Both the position numbers and the translations under genes were made by a program. A DNA stretch of 39,334 bases from Alistipes sp. (GTDB taxonomy: Bacteria > Bacteroidota > Bacteroidia > Bacteroidales > Rikenellaceae), in the NCBI GenBank assembly GCA_017937765.1, contig JAGBCY010000016.1:1-39334 (forward strand), read 5' to 3'. Numbering within the stretch: position 1 is the first letter of the stretch; each line of letters starts with the position of its first letter. Positions 1-7,024 of the stretch are shown piece by piece. The notes under the pieces are model-generated. The model was not told the DNA's origin, did no database searches, and saw only the letters and a program-made list of their open reading frames with translations.

Positions 1-5
1 ATTAA

Positions 6-317
6 ATGTACGTAATAGTAGAGATCGCAGGTCAGCAGTTTAAGGCTGAGAAGGGTCGTAAGCTCTATGTTCACCGTCTCCAGGGCGAGGAAAACTCGAC
101 CTTGAGCTTCGACAAAGTCCTGCTTGTAGACAACGACGGTCAGGTTAAGGTAGGTGCACCTGTAGTAGAAGGCGCCTCAGTAAAGTGCAAGATCTTGAAG
201 CACCTCAAGGACGATAAGGTCCTCGTGTTCAAGAAGAAGCGTAGAACTGGTTATCAGAAGTGTAACGGTCACCGTCAGTATCTGACACAGGTTCTCGTTG
301 AGGAGATTAATTGTTAA
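6..317 (+). CDS. rplU: 50S ribosomal protein L21
   Basis: Large-subunit ribosomal protein that binds 23S rRNA near L20. The 103 residues span the whole family length, opening with [20 protein letters not shown] and keeping the basic [17 protein letters not shown] stretch near the C-terminus that typifies L21. The ATG lies only 5 nt from the window edge, so the promoter and leader are not visible. It is followed 21 nt later by rpmA on the same strand, the near-universal L21-L27 pair, so the two are almost certainly cotranscribed. Nothing is unusual in the protein itself. Confidence 0.97.
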   Translation: MYVIVEIAGQQFKAEKGRKLYVHRLQGEENSTLSFDKVLLVDNDGQVKVGAPVVEGASVKCKILKHLKDDKVLVFKKKRRTGYQKCNGHRQYLTQVLVEEINC

Positions 318-338
318 ACCCTTAAAACGTAGTAAGAA

Positions 339-599
339 ATGGCACACAAAAAAGGTGTTGGTAGTTCTAAGAACGGCCGTGAGTCAGAGAGCAAGCGACT
401 CGGTGTAAAGCTTTTCGGTGGTCAGTACGCTAAGGCGGGTAACATTATCGTTCGTCAGCGAGGCACTGTACACAACCCCGGCGAGAACGTGGGTATGGGT
501 AAGGACCACACACTTTTTGCATTGGTTGACGGTACTGTTGGCTTCTGCAAGAAGGCATCTGGTAAGTCATACGTGAGCGTTACTCCTATTGCTGAGTAA
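339..599 (+). CDS. rpmA: 50S ribosomal protein L27
   Basis: Ribosomal protein L27, whose N-terminus reaches the peptidyl-transferase centre. It is 86 residues and starts [20 protein letters not shown], the mature-type N-terminus without the cleaved extension seen in Firmicutes. The conserved [16 protein letters not shown] and [17 protein letters not shown] segments follow. It is the second gene of the rplU-rpmA operon. Its last codons and its TAA stop form the left arm of a perfect inverted repeat (582-628), so the 3' end of the reading frame doubles as one arm of an RNA hairpin. The protein call is secure. Confidence 0.98.
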   Translation: MAHKKGVGSSKNGRESESKRLGVKLFGGQYAKAGNIIVRQRGTVHNPGENVGMGKDHTLFALVDGTVGFCKKASGKSYVSVTPIAE

Positions 600-628
600 T
601 TTTCACGAAATTACTCAGCAATAGGAGT
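582..628 (+). other. Perfect 21-bp hairpin spanning the rpmA stop codon
   Basis: Bases 582-602 are exactly complementary to 608-628, leaving a 5-nt loop (tcacg). The left arm contains the last codons of rpmA and its TAA stop (597-599). No T-run follows, so this is not a classical intrinsic terminator. It may set the mRNA 3' end or protect it from exonucleases, or it may be a recent inverted duplication. The role is inference. Confidence 0.8.
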
Positions 629-640
629 TAAACTCCTTGT

Positions 641-693
641 GTCTACAATCCCTCTAAATCTCCCTTTGAAAAGGGAGACTTGGTTTGGTAGAC
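641..693. repeat. Nested palindromic intergenic repeat
   Basis: An inner 8-bp stem tctccctt/aagggaga (659-666 with 671-678, loop tgaa) sits inside an outer pair gtctac/gtagac (641-646 with 688-693). From memory, palindromes built on 'aaatctccctttgaaaaggg' recur between genes in many bacterial genomes. No mobility gene is present here. It could be a REP-like dispersed repeat. Confidence 0.5.
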
Positions 694-723
694 GAGTTGA
701 GTAATTCGTTTATGCACTAAGGG

Positions 724-750
724 AAAAGAGAGCTTAGGCTCTCTTTTTTT
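724..750 (+). terminator. Intrinsic terminator downstream of rplU-rpmA
   Basis: A 10-bp perfect stem aaaagagagc/gctctctttt with loop ttag (724-747) runs into an uninterrupted T-run to 750. This is a textbook Rho-independent terminator on the plus strand and probably ends the ribosomal-protein transcript. Confidence 0.85.
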
Positions 751-771
751 GTGCACCCTTCTCAGCAATAC

Positions 772-810
772 CGTAAAAAGAATAAGGGCTGTCGCAATTG
801 CGGCAGCCCT
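772..810 (-). terminator. Intrinsic terminator of the minus-strand membrane protein gene
   Basis: On the minus strand the 11-bp stem agggctgccgc/gcgacagccct (one G-T wobble, loop aatt; plus coordinates 785-810) is followed by a T-rich tract (772-784). It lies 22 nt beyond the stop codon of the gene at 833-1441. Confidence 0.75.
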
Positions 811-832
811 ATACTTGTAATGCAATTGTGGA

Positions 833-1441
833 TTATGAGTTTGCAATAGTCTTCCAGCCCTTGAGCATCTTGAAGAATGCGATGAGTGAAAGGATAGGAC
901 CAGCAATCCAGCCGAGGACAGGAATCCATACAACCACAACAGCGATGATGCTGAGGATCTGAGCTGTATAGAGCTTGCCAGCACCCACGCGTGCGCCCTC
1001 GGGAAGGGTAGTAGATGACTTAAGTGCTGAGTAACCCATAAGCATAAGGATAAGAGCAACGATGCTAAGAATTGCACCGGTGATTGTACCAACAACGGGG
1101 ATATATACAACAACGCTGCTAATCATTGTGAGCAAGGCTGCGATACGCAATTTGTTTATTGCCTGTGCATCGTTTGTGTCAGCAATCTCGCGCCACTTGT
1201 TGAGGCCGATGTAGAACAAAACATAACCAGCAATTACGGCCAACGAAGCGATGAGGCCCAATACATCCATAAAACCAAAACTAACAGCACCCTCCAAATC
1301 ACCTGATACAAGCTCTGCTGCATCGCTTGCTGAGCCAATTGCACCAATTATCGACGAGGCAATACCTGCCCAAACGTAGATAAGAACGGCCTTGTAAATA
1401 CTCTGTGTTACCGTTGACCAAGTGTTTTGTACATTCTCCAT
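833..1441 (-). CDS. Small multipass membrane protein of unknown function with an internal repeat
   Basis: I do not recognise a named family with confidence. The 202-residue protein is very hydrophobic with about five membrane segments (roughly residues 17-37, 54-80, 97-140, 158-200). Its second half contains two related units: residues ~97-140, with SSVVVYIPVVGTITGAILSI, and ~155-200, with AVVVVWIPVLGWIAGPILSL. Each is a V-rich helix, an [YW]IPV[VL]G turn and a second helix ending in a 'Mx(2)GY/GW' motif. This points to an internal duplication. It has its own promoter (1513-1544) and terminator (772-810), so it appears monocistronic. A channel-like or small-transporter role is possible but nothing in the sequence proves it. 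Confidence 0.75.
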   Translation of the reverse strand: MENVQNTWSTVTQSIYKAVLIYVWAGIASSIIGAIGSASDAAELVSGDLEGAVSFGFMDVLGLIASLAVIAGYVLFYIGLNKWREIADTNDAQAINKLRIAALLTMISSVVVYIPVVGTITGAILSIVALILMLMGYSALKSSTTLPEGARVGAGKLYTAQILSIIAVVVVWIPVLGWIAGPILSLIAFFKMLKGWKTIANS

Positions 1442-1512
1442 AATACTAAATTTAAATAAGTTAGATTAATGTAATACTAAATCTTAATCTGATAAAAGCC
1501 TAAGATTTATAG

Positions 1513-1544
1513 CAAATTTAACTCTTTTTGATTTATTATCCAAA
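1513..1544 (-). promoter_or_regulatory. Bacteroidetes-type promoter for the membrane protein gene
   Basis: On the minus strand TTTG (1541-1544) and TAAATTTG (1513-1520) are separated by exactly 20 nt, matching the Bacteroidetes -33 TTTG / -7 TAnnTTTG consensus. The predicted transcript start is near 1506, giving a 5' UTR of about 65 nt that contains a direct repeat (taatactaaat). Confidence 0.7.
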
Positions 1545-1585
1545 TTTTTTGGCATTTATGTTTACTCTTCTCTCATCGAGACGAA

Positions 1586-1616
1586 ATATGGCGACTGCAA
1601 AGAGTAGTCGCCATAT
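1586..1616 (-). terminator. Hairpin, probable terminator of the DUF486 gene
   Basis: An 11-bp perfect stem atatggcgact/agtcgccatat (1586-1596 with 1606-1616) with a 9-nt loop lies 25 nt beyond the stop of the gene at 1641-2009. Only a weak T-rich tail follows on the minus strand, so termination is plausible rather than certain. Confidence 0.5.
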
Positions 1617-1640
1617 CCATTGTGACTATTTATCCGAAAC

Positions 1641-2009
1641 TTACTTCCTAAAGATAAAGTAGACGGCGAGGACCAGGCACGCGAAGCCCGCGAGGTGGTT
1701 CCAGCGCAGAGGGTCACCCTTGACAAAGAGCACCGCAAAGAGCGTAAAGACCACAAGCGAGATAACCTCCTGAATAACTTTTAGCTGCCAGAGGGTGAAG
1801 GGGCCGCCGAGCTCCATACTACCGATGCGGTTGGCGGGCACTTGGAAGCAGTACTCGAACAGAGCGATGCCCCAGCTGAACAGAATGATGGCGATGATGC
1901 CGTAGCGTTGCAGGCTCGACTTGAAGGCGATGTGTCCGTACCACGCTAACGTCATAAATACGTTCGAGCAGATGAGCAGTCCTATTGTTGATATACCCTT
2001 GAGTAACAT
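1641..2009 (-). CDS. DMT-superfamily small membrane protein, DUF486 family
   Basis: A DUF486-type protein of the drug/metabolite transporter superfamily, with four predicted membrane helices and no known substrate. The segment 'SNVFMTLAWYGHIAFK' near the N-terminus and the C-terminal 'LAGFACLVLAVYFIF' are typical. A longer frame opens at 2078, but I start at the ATG at 2007-2009 (MLLKGISTIGLLICSN), because family members begin here and the upstream 23 codons overlap the promoter TATCTTTG (2043-2050). That gives 122 residues, the usual length. It is a single gene divergent from the DPP III gene. No regulation beyond the promoter is visible. Confidence 0.85.
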   Translation of the reverse strand: MLLKGISTIGLLICSNVFMTLAWYGHIAFKSSLQRYGIIAIILFSWGIALFEYCFQVPANRIGSMELGGPFTLWQLKVIQEVISLVVFTLFAVLFVKGDPLRWNHLAGFACLVLAVYFIFRK

Positions 2010-2042
2010 AGCATTTATGGTTAAAGATTCGTAATTTAGGAA

Positions 2043-2050
2043 CAAAGATA
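2043..2050 (-). promoter_or_regulatory. -7 element for the DUF486 gene
   Basis: TATCTTTG on the minus strand fits TAnnTTTG. A TTTG lies 25 nt further upstream, slightly farther than the usual spacing. The site is about 34 nt ahead of the chosen ATG and supports the short start. Confidence 0.5.
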
Positions 2051-2089
2051 GCGAAAAATGGCTAAGAGTAGCGCGCAAAGGCTAAAAAG

Positions 2090-2121
2090 TTTGGCAGTAT
2101 CGTAATATTGTTGTACTTTTA
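2090..2121 (+). promoter_or_regulatory. Promoter for the DPP III gene
   Basis: TTTG (2090-2093) and TACTTTTA (2114-2121) are spaced by 20 nt. The -7 box departs from TAnnTTTG only at its last base. The start codon is 29 nt downstream. Confidence 0.55.
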
Positions 2122-2149
2122 CGCCATAAAAGTCAAACCAAAAATTTAA

Positions 2150-4174
2150 ATGATGAACAAAATCTTAGGACTAACTGTTATGGGCGTTTTAGCATTGACA
2201 TCGTGTGCTACGAGCACCGAGAGCGAGACGACCGAGATGCCGTGGGTTGTCGATCGTTTCGATGACATCAAGGTTATTCGTTACGAGGTTCCCGGCTTCG
2301 AGGAGCTCAGCCTCGAGGAGAAGGAGCTTGTCTACTACCTCTCGGAGGCAGCAAAGTGTGGTCGTGATATCCTCTTCGACCAGAATTTCAAGTATAACCT
2401 CGCTGTGCGCCGCACGTTGGAGAGCATCTACACTGCTTCGGAGGTGCGCGAGGGTGACGAGTTCGTAGCCTTCGAGAAGTACTTGAAGAAGGTGTGGTTC
2501 GCTAACGGTATCCACCACCACTACTCGAACGATAAGTTTAAGGCCGAGTTCTCTGAGGGTTGGTTCCGCGAGCAGCTCGCCAAGTATATCAACGACGAGA
2601 ATCGCCAGATCGAGGACGACCTGCTCTGCCAGATCATCTTCGACGAGACGCTCTACGCTTCGCGTCTTAACCGCTCGGAGGGCGTGGATGTTGTTGTGGC
2701 TTCTGCCGGCAACTATTACGAGGGTGTCACTCAGGCCGAGGCCGAGGCATTCTACAACGGTATGGCTGCTGCCGATGCAGGTAACCCCCAGCCTATCTCT
2801 TACGGCCTTAACTCGAAGCTTATGCGCGACGAGAATGGCCAGATCGTAGAGAAGGTATGGAAGGTCGGCGGTATGTACACCGAGGCTATCGAGCAGATCG
2901 TCTACTGGTTGGAGAAGGCCATCACCGTGGCTAACCCCAAGCAGCAGGAGATTCTCACCGCCCTTGTTAAGTATTACCGTTCGGGTGACCTCGCCGACTT
3001 CGATGCTTACAACATCCTCTGGGTGCAGGATACGGAGTCGAATGTCGACGTTGTTAACGGCTTTATCGAGAACTATGGCGATCCCCTCGGCATCAAGTCA
3101 TCGTGGGAGTCTGTCGTAAACTTCCGCGACGAGGAGGCTTGCAAGCGTACTGAGATTATGGCGGCTAACGCTCAGTGGTTCGAGGATAACGCTCCTATCA
3201 ACCCCGCATATCGCAAAGAGGAGGTTAAGGGTGTATCGGCAAAGGTTATCACCGTGGCTATGCTTGGTGGCGACTGCTTCCCCTCGACAGCTATCGGTAT
3301 CAACCTCCCCAACGCCGATTGGATTCGTAAGGAGTATGGCTCGAAGTCGGTAACCATCGACAACATCACCTATGCCTACGACAAGGTGGCTCAGGGTAAT
3401 GGCTTTATGGAGGAGTTCGTACTCCGCGAGGAGGACCGCGAGCGTATGAAGCAGTACGGTAAGCTCTCTGACGATCTCCATACAGACCTCCACGAGTGCT
3501 TGGGTCACGGCTCGGGTCAGCTCGCTCCCGGTACTAAGGGCGATGAGCTCCGCACCTACTCTTCTACTTTGGAGGAGGCACGTGCCGACCTCTTCGCGCT
3601 CTACTACCTCGGCGACCAGAAGCTCGTTGAGATTGGCCTAATCCCCACGTTGGATGTCGCTTGGGCACAGTACTCTGACTATATTATGAACGGTATTATG
3701 ACTCAGCTCTCACGTATCGAGCCCGGCAAGAATGTCGAGGAGGACCATATGCGTAACCGTAAGCTCATCGCCGAGTGGTGCTACGAGAAGGGTAAGGCTG
3801 AGAACGTTATCGAGTGGGTAACGGAGAATGGCAAGCGTTATGTTGTTATCAATGACTTTGTACGTCTCCGCGAGCTCTTCGGTGAGCTTCTCTGCGAGGT
3901 TCAGCGTATCAAGTCGGAGGGCGACTACGAGGCTGGTAAGGCTCTCGTTGAGGCTTACGCCGTAAAGGTTGATCCCGAGCTCCACGCTGAGGTTATCGCA
4001 CGTAACAAGGCGTTGAACATCGAGCCTTATAGCGGCTTTGTTAACCCCGACTACGAGCTCGTTACCGACGAGGCAGGCAATGTCGTCGACGTGAAGATTT
4101 CGTACACGACCGACTATATCCAGCAGCACTTGGACTACGCTCGTGACTACTCGTTCCTTCCCACAATGAACTAA
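2150..4174 (+). CDS. Dipeptidyl-peptidase III lipoprotein, peptidase family M49
   Basis: A zinc exopeptidase that removes N-terminal dipeptides from short peptides. The M49 signature is present: HECLGH at residues 448-453 (zinc ligands H448 and H453, catalytic E449) and EEARAD at 475-480, supplying the third ligand. The spacing is much shorter than the ~52 residues of eukaryotic DPP III, as in Bacteroides-type enzymes, and the 674-residue length also matches those. The N-terminus MMNKILGLTVMGVLALTSC is a lipoprotein signal with lipobox cysteine at residue 19, so the enzyme is probably anchored in an outer or periplasmic membrane. It has its own promoter and a strong hairpin behind it, so it is likely monocistronic. 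The second ATG (2153) is an equally possible start. Confidence 0.95.
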   Translation: MMNKILGLTVMGVLALTSCATSTESETTEMPWVVDRFDDIKVIRYEVPGFEELSLEEKELVYYLSEAAKCGRDILFDQNFKYNLAVRRTLESIYTASEVREGDEFVAFEKYLKKVWFANGIHHHYSNDKFKAEFSEGWFREQLAKYINDENRQIEDDLLCQIIFDETLYASRLNRSEGVDVVVASAGNYYEGVTQAEAEAFYNGMAAADAGNPQPISYGLNSKLMRDENGQIVEKVWKVGGMYTEAIEQIVYWLEKAITVANPKQQEILTALVKYYRSGDLADFDAYNILWVQDTESNVDVVNGFIENYGDPLGIKSSWESVVNFRDEEACKRTEIMAANAQWFEDNAPINPAYRKEEVKGVSAKVITVAMLGGDCFPSTAIGINLPNADWIRKEYGSKSVTIDNITYAYDKVAQGNGFMEEFVLREEDRERMKQYGKLSDDLHTDLHECLGHGSGQLAPGTKGDELRTYSSTLEEARADLFALYYLGDQKLVEIGLIPTLDVAWAQYSDYIMNGIMTQLSRIEPGKNVEEDHMRNRKLIAEWCYEKGKAENVIEWVTENGKRYVVINDFVRLRELFGELLCEVQRIKSEGDYEAGKALVEAYAVKVDPELHAEVIARNKALNIEPYSGFVNPDYELVTDEAGNVVDVKISYTTDYIQQHLDYARDYSFLPTMN

Positions 4175-4192
4175 TCACATAGCGTAATATAG

Positions 4193-4230
4193 AATCAGGG
4201 CTACCCCGCAAAGGGTAGCCCTGATTTTGT
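4193..4230 (+). terminator. Terminator after the DPP III gene, shared by convergent genes
   Basis: A 14-bp perfect stem (4193-4206 with 4213-4226, loop cgcaaa) is followed by ttgt. It sits between the convergent DPP III and lipoprotein genes and may act in both directions. The T-tract is short on either side. Confidence 0.7.
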
Positions 4231-4262
4231 ATCGTTACCTCATCGGTTGTGACGTTCGGCTG

Positions 4263-5501
4263 TTATATATATCTCAGCTCGCAGCTCGTGCCGTTTGAGC
4301 GTGTCTCGCTTAACTTTGCATCTATTCCCTCGGGAAGCGTCGCTCGCGTATAGCGCGATATGTCGCTTGTATCGGCGGTGCTTTGCCACGTCATCTCGGT
4401 GCTGTCAAGCGTGACGCCGTAGCTCGCACCCCACTCAACGCCATCGGTGTAGACGCCGCTAATGACATCGCCCGTGAGCGTCGCGTGGCTTGCGTAGTAG
4501 CTCCAGTCGCGACTCTCGATTCTCTGCCATAGCTCCACAGTGCCATCCTCCTGAAAATCCATATATACCTCAAAACTCGGCGTTGTGCCGCGCCAACTGT
4601 CGAGTCGCCATACGCCGGCCATCTTACCAAACGTCAGACCCGCCTCGTCGAACGACACCTCGACGGGTGCCATCGGCTGTATGACGTTACGCTCGATGGC
4701 CACGCGCTTAGATGTAGACTTAACAACCTTGAGCCCCGCAGCGTCCTCGAGTGTGATGGCGAAGCCCTCGGTGAAGAGCGTTGGAGGAAGCACTAACCAG
4801 AACTCCGTAGGGTGGCTGGGATCGCTACTTAGGCGTACTCCCTCGCCACAATCCAATGCGAGTGTCGCTGTCGCCGTTACATCCATAATCACAGCTGGAG
4901 TCTCTTCGTCCGTAGCTATGAGGATGGCACCGCCGGCTATCGGCTCGTTGTTGTTGCCGCGAAGCGTTATGCTCCTTAGTGTCGTCTCCGTGCCGTAGAG
5001 CTGCAAACGCAGGTAACCTCCACAGTTCCTAAAACTCAGCCTATCATCGTCGGTCGTCTCCGTGAAGGCCATCATCACATTGCAACCGCTGGCAAACGTC
5101 CCTGCCGCGTACTCCTGACTCTTTGGCAGCGTGTAGTGTACACGTCCCTCGCGTGTGATTGTTGTATTGGGGGTGTAGGGGTATATCGCATAGTTTCGCT
5201 CCAATTTCACACCGCTAATGACGTCGATATCGGCCATCGCGAAGCTACCCTCCGTATCACCCGTCTGGCCCTCGAAGACGTAGCGCGTGTTGATGTCCGT
5301 ACCGCGAAACAACGATATGGCATCCTCCTCGTGCCAGTGGATCCTATGCTCGGTGTCGATATATGTTCGTGTATCGGGTTGCTCGAAGGTGGCAAATACA
5401 CTCTTCGCCGTTACCCCTTGTAGTGGCTGCTCAGCACCCTCCTCCGTTGCACAGCCCACGAGGGCCATCGCAAAACTAAGGATTAAAACCAGACTCCTCA
5501 T
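4263..5501 (-). CDS. Fimbrillin-like lipoprotein with C-terminal lipocalin-like module
   Basis: A 412-residue surface lipoprotein. The signal peptide ends in the lipobox LVGC (C17). Residues ~35-280 resemble Mfa-like/fimbrillin-family domains: DTRTY near the start, then HWHEEDAISLF, YAIYPY and a 'GGYLRLQL' strand. Residues ~297-395 form a separate module starting GVWRLDSWRGTTPSFEVYM and containing LWQRIESR, YTDG.EWGASY and SDISRY.RATLP. The same module ends the next gene upstream. It is the last gene of a three-gene minus-strand cassette behind the subtilase (29-nt gap from its neighbour). A role as a surface binding or structural protein is inferred from the domain types only. Confidence 0.8.
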   Translation of the reverse strand: MRSLVLILSFAMALVGCATEEGAEQPLQGVTAKSVFATFEQPDTRTYIDTEHRIHWHEEDAISLFRGTDINTRYVFEGQTGDTEGSFAMADIDVISGVKLERNYAIYPYTPNTTITREGRVHYTLPKSQEYAAGTFASGCNVMMAFTETTDDDRLSFRNCGGYLRLQLYGTETTLRSITLRGNNNEPIAGGAILIATDEETPAVIMDVTATATLALDCGEGVRLSSDPSHPTEFWLVLPPTLFTEGFAITLEDAAGLKVVKSTSKRVAIERNVIQPMAPVEVSFDEAGLTFGKMAGVWRLDSWRGTTPSFEVYMDFQEDGTVELWQRIESRDWSYYASHATLTGDVISGVYTDGVEWGASYGVTLDSTEMTWQSTADTSDISRYTRATLPEGIDAKLSETRSNGTSCELRYI

Positions 5502-5530
5502 ATCATCAGCCTAATTGTTGCCATCCGCGC

Positions 5531-7015
5531 CTAAAGGAAGCGGTCCTGCGCTGAGCGTGTAGCGTGCACCGTCGAGCGTGTGATGTCGTCGGGGAGTGTT
5601 GCTCGCTCGTAAACCGAGATGTCCGACGAATAGGCCGTGTCGGTCCAAGTCATACGGTCGCCATCAATCGCTACGTAGTACGACGCACCCCACGCGATGC
5701 CATCGGTGTACTCACCCCAGATGGTGTTGTCCTCGTAGATAACGGTGCTATAAAATAGCTGCCACTCGCGGCTCTCGATGCGCTGCCAGAGGCTAATGAC
5801 GCCATCCTCCGTAATCGACATATAGACATCGAACGAGGGTGTCGTGCCACGCCATTGGGTGAGGTGCCACTCGCCAGCTATGGCCGTTGTGTCCGAGTCG
5901 CCACCGATAGGGGGTGTGGGCACGGGTGTCTCCTCTTTAGGAATTTCAATCGTCGCGATCTCCGACGTGCGTACCTTCTGTGCTGCTCCTGCAACTATGG
6001 CTGCTGCGAACTCGTAGCTCTGGCCCTCGGTGAGCACGTCTAAGGCGATGCCGAGCTTCATACCCTCCGTCGTGAGCTCTGCCTCGAGCTCGGTCCACTC
6101 CTTATCGCCAACCTCGCGCATATAGATATAGTAGTCGAGATAGTGGTAGTCTGTTACGGCTATGCCATCGAGGTAGACCGCCACGCTCTCAACATTGACG
6201 TACAACATCGCGCCCTCGATAACTACCTCGGGTGTAGATATCTCGGCCGTTACCTCGGCGTAGTCGGTCTTGAAGTCCATAGTCTCGGTCGTAAGAGGTT
6301 CGAAACTGCTATCCGACGGGGTTATCGTTACACGGTATATGTAGTTGCGATTCTCCTCCAAGTAGTCGCCACCCTCCGCGGGAATTACGACGCTCTCCTT
6401 GCCATCGGCAAACTTCTCTCCATCAACATCTATCGCCACCCAGCTCGGCTCGTCGCCCGCTGTACGAGCATACTCAACCTTTACCGAGGCGATATCCGTA
6501 GGCTCGCCATCAACTCGGTACTCGACATCGGTGAGCGCGAGTGTTGCCATAAGACCCTGGGCCTCGACCTCGCTACGGCACGATATGGTGCATACGGGTA
6601 CGTGCTCCGTCGTTGCGAAGGCAAACGACTTACTCGCCGTGCCATACTCCCCGCCGCCATCTACCGTGATTGTCGCTTCGTAGAGTGTCGAGGGCGTGAG
6701 GTCGTTAATCGTGAAGATGACGTGTGCACCGCTTCCAGCCTTGTAGGCATATACCTTTGTGGTGTAGGCCTCGTTGCCCACAGCCCAGTACTCTACGTAC
6801 ACCGTCGACTCCTCGAGGCGTACGCCGTCAACCGTGATATATGGCTTAAGCACATCAACCTCGGCACTATTCTCGGTAGTCTCCACCGACACGGGACCAA
6901 AGCAATATGCAATGTCGAGCTTAGGCCCAAGGACGATAGGTTCGTTATCGCAGCCGCAGAACATCATCGCCGCCGCTAATAATATATATAGGTATCTCTT
7001 CATACGTTTCTTCAA
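5531..7015 (-). CDS. Lipoprotein with three FN3-like repeats and the same C-terminal module
   Basis: A 494-residue lipoprotein. The signal peptide ends ILLAAAMMFCGC, with C20 or C22 the lipidated cysteine. Three beta-sandwich, fibronectin-III-like repeats can be seen at about residues 35-135, 138-255 and 257-365. Each has a 'tVYVEY/VKVEY/YYIYMR' strand and a 'L.p.t.YeatItv'-type closing strand. A proline/glycine linker (~366-385) leads to a C-terminal module (~385-480) with WRGTTPSFDVYM, LWQRIESREW, YTDGIAWGASY and SDISVYERATLP, about half identical to that of the gene at 4263-5501. The start lies 9 nt after the subtilase stop, so the genes are cotranscribed. The exact function is unknown. 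Confidence 0.8.
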   Translation of the reverse strand: MKKRMKRYLYILLAAAMMFCGCDNEPIVLGPKLDIAYCFGPVSVETTENSAEVDVLKPYITVDGVRLEESTVYVEYWAVGNEAYTTKVYAYKAGSGAHVIFTINDLTPSTLYEATITVDGGGEYGTASKSFAFATTEHVPVCTISCRSEVEAQGLMATLALTDVEYRVDGEPTDIASVKVEYARTAGDEPSWVAIDVDGEKFADGKESVVIPAEGGDYLEENRNYIYRVTITPSDSSFEPLTTETMDFKTDYAEVTAEISTPEVVIEGAMLYVNVESVAVYLDGIAVTDYHYLDYYIYMREVGDKEWTELEAELTTEGMKLGIALDVLTEGQSYEFAAAIVAGAAQKVRTSEIATIEIPKEETPVPTPPIGGDSDTTAIAGEWHLTQWRGTTPSFDVYMSITEDGVISLWQRIESREWQLFYSTVIYEDNTIWGEYTDGIAWGASYYVAIDGDRMTWTDTAYSSDISVYERATLPDDITRSTVHATRSAQDRFL

Positions 7016-7024
7016 TTTATTGTT

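Noticed and set aside
643-1113. 156-codon frame on the minus strand running into the rpmA 3' region
   Set aside because: Overlaps the better supported membrane protein gene and crosses two terminators and a palindromic repeat; its C-terminal part is translated repeat DNA.
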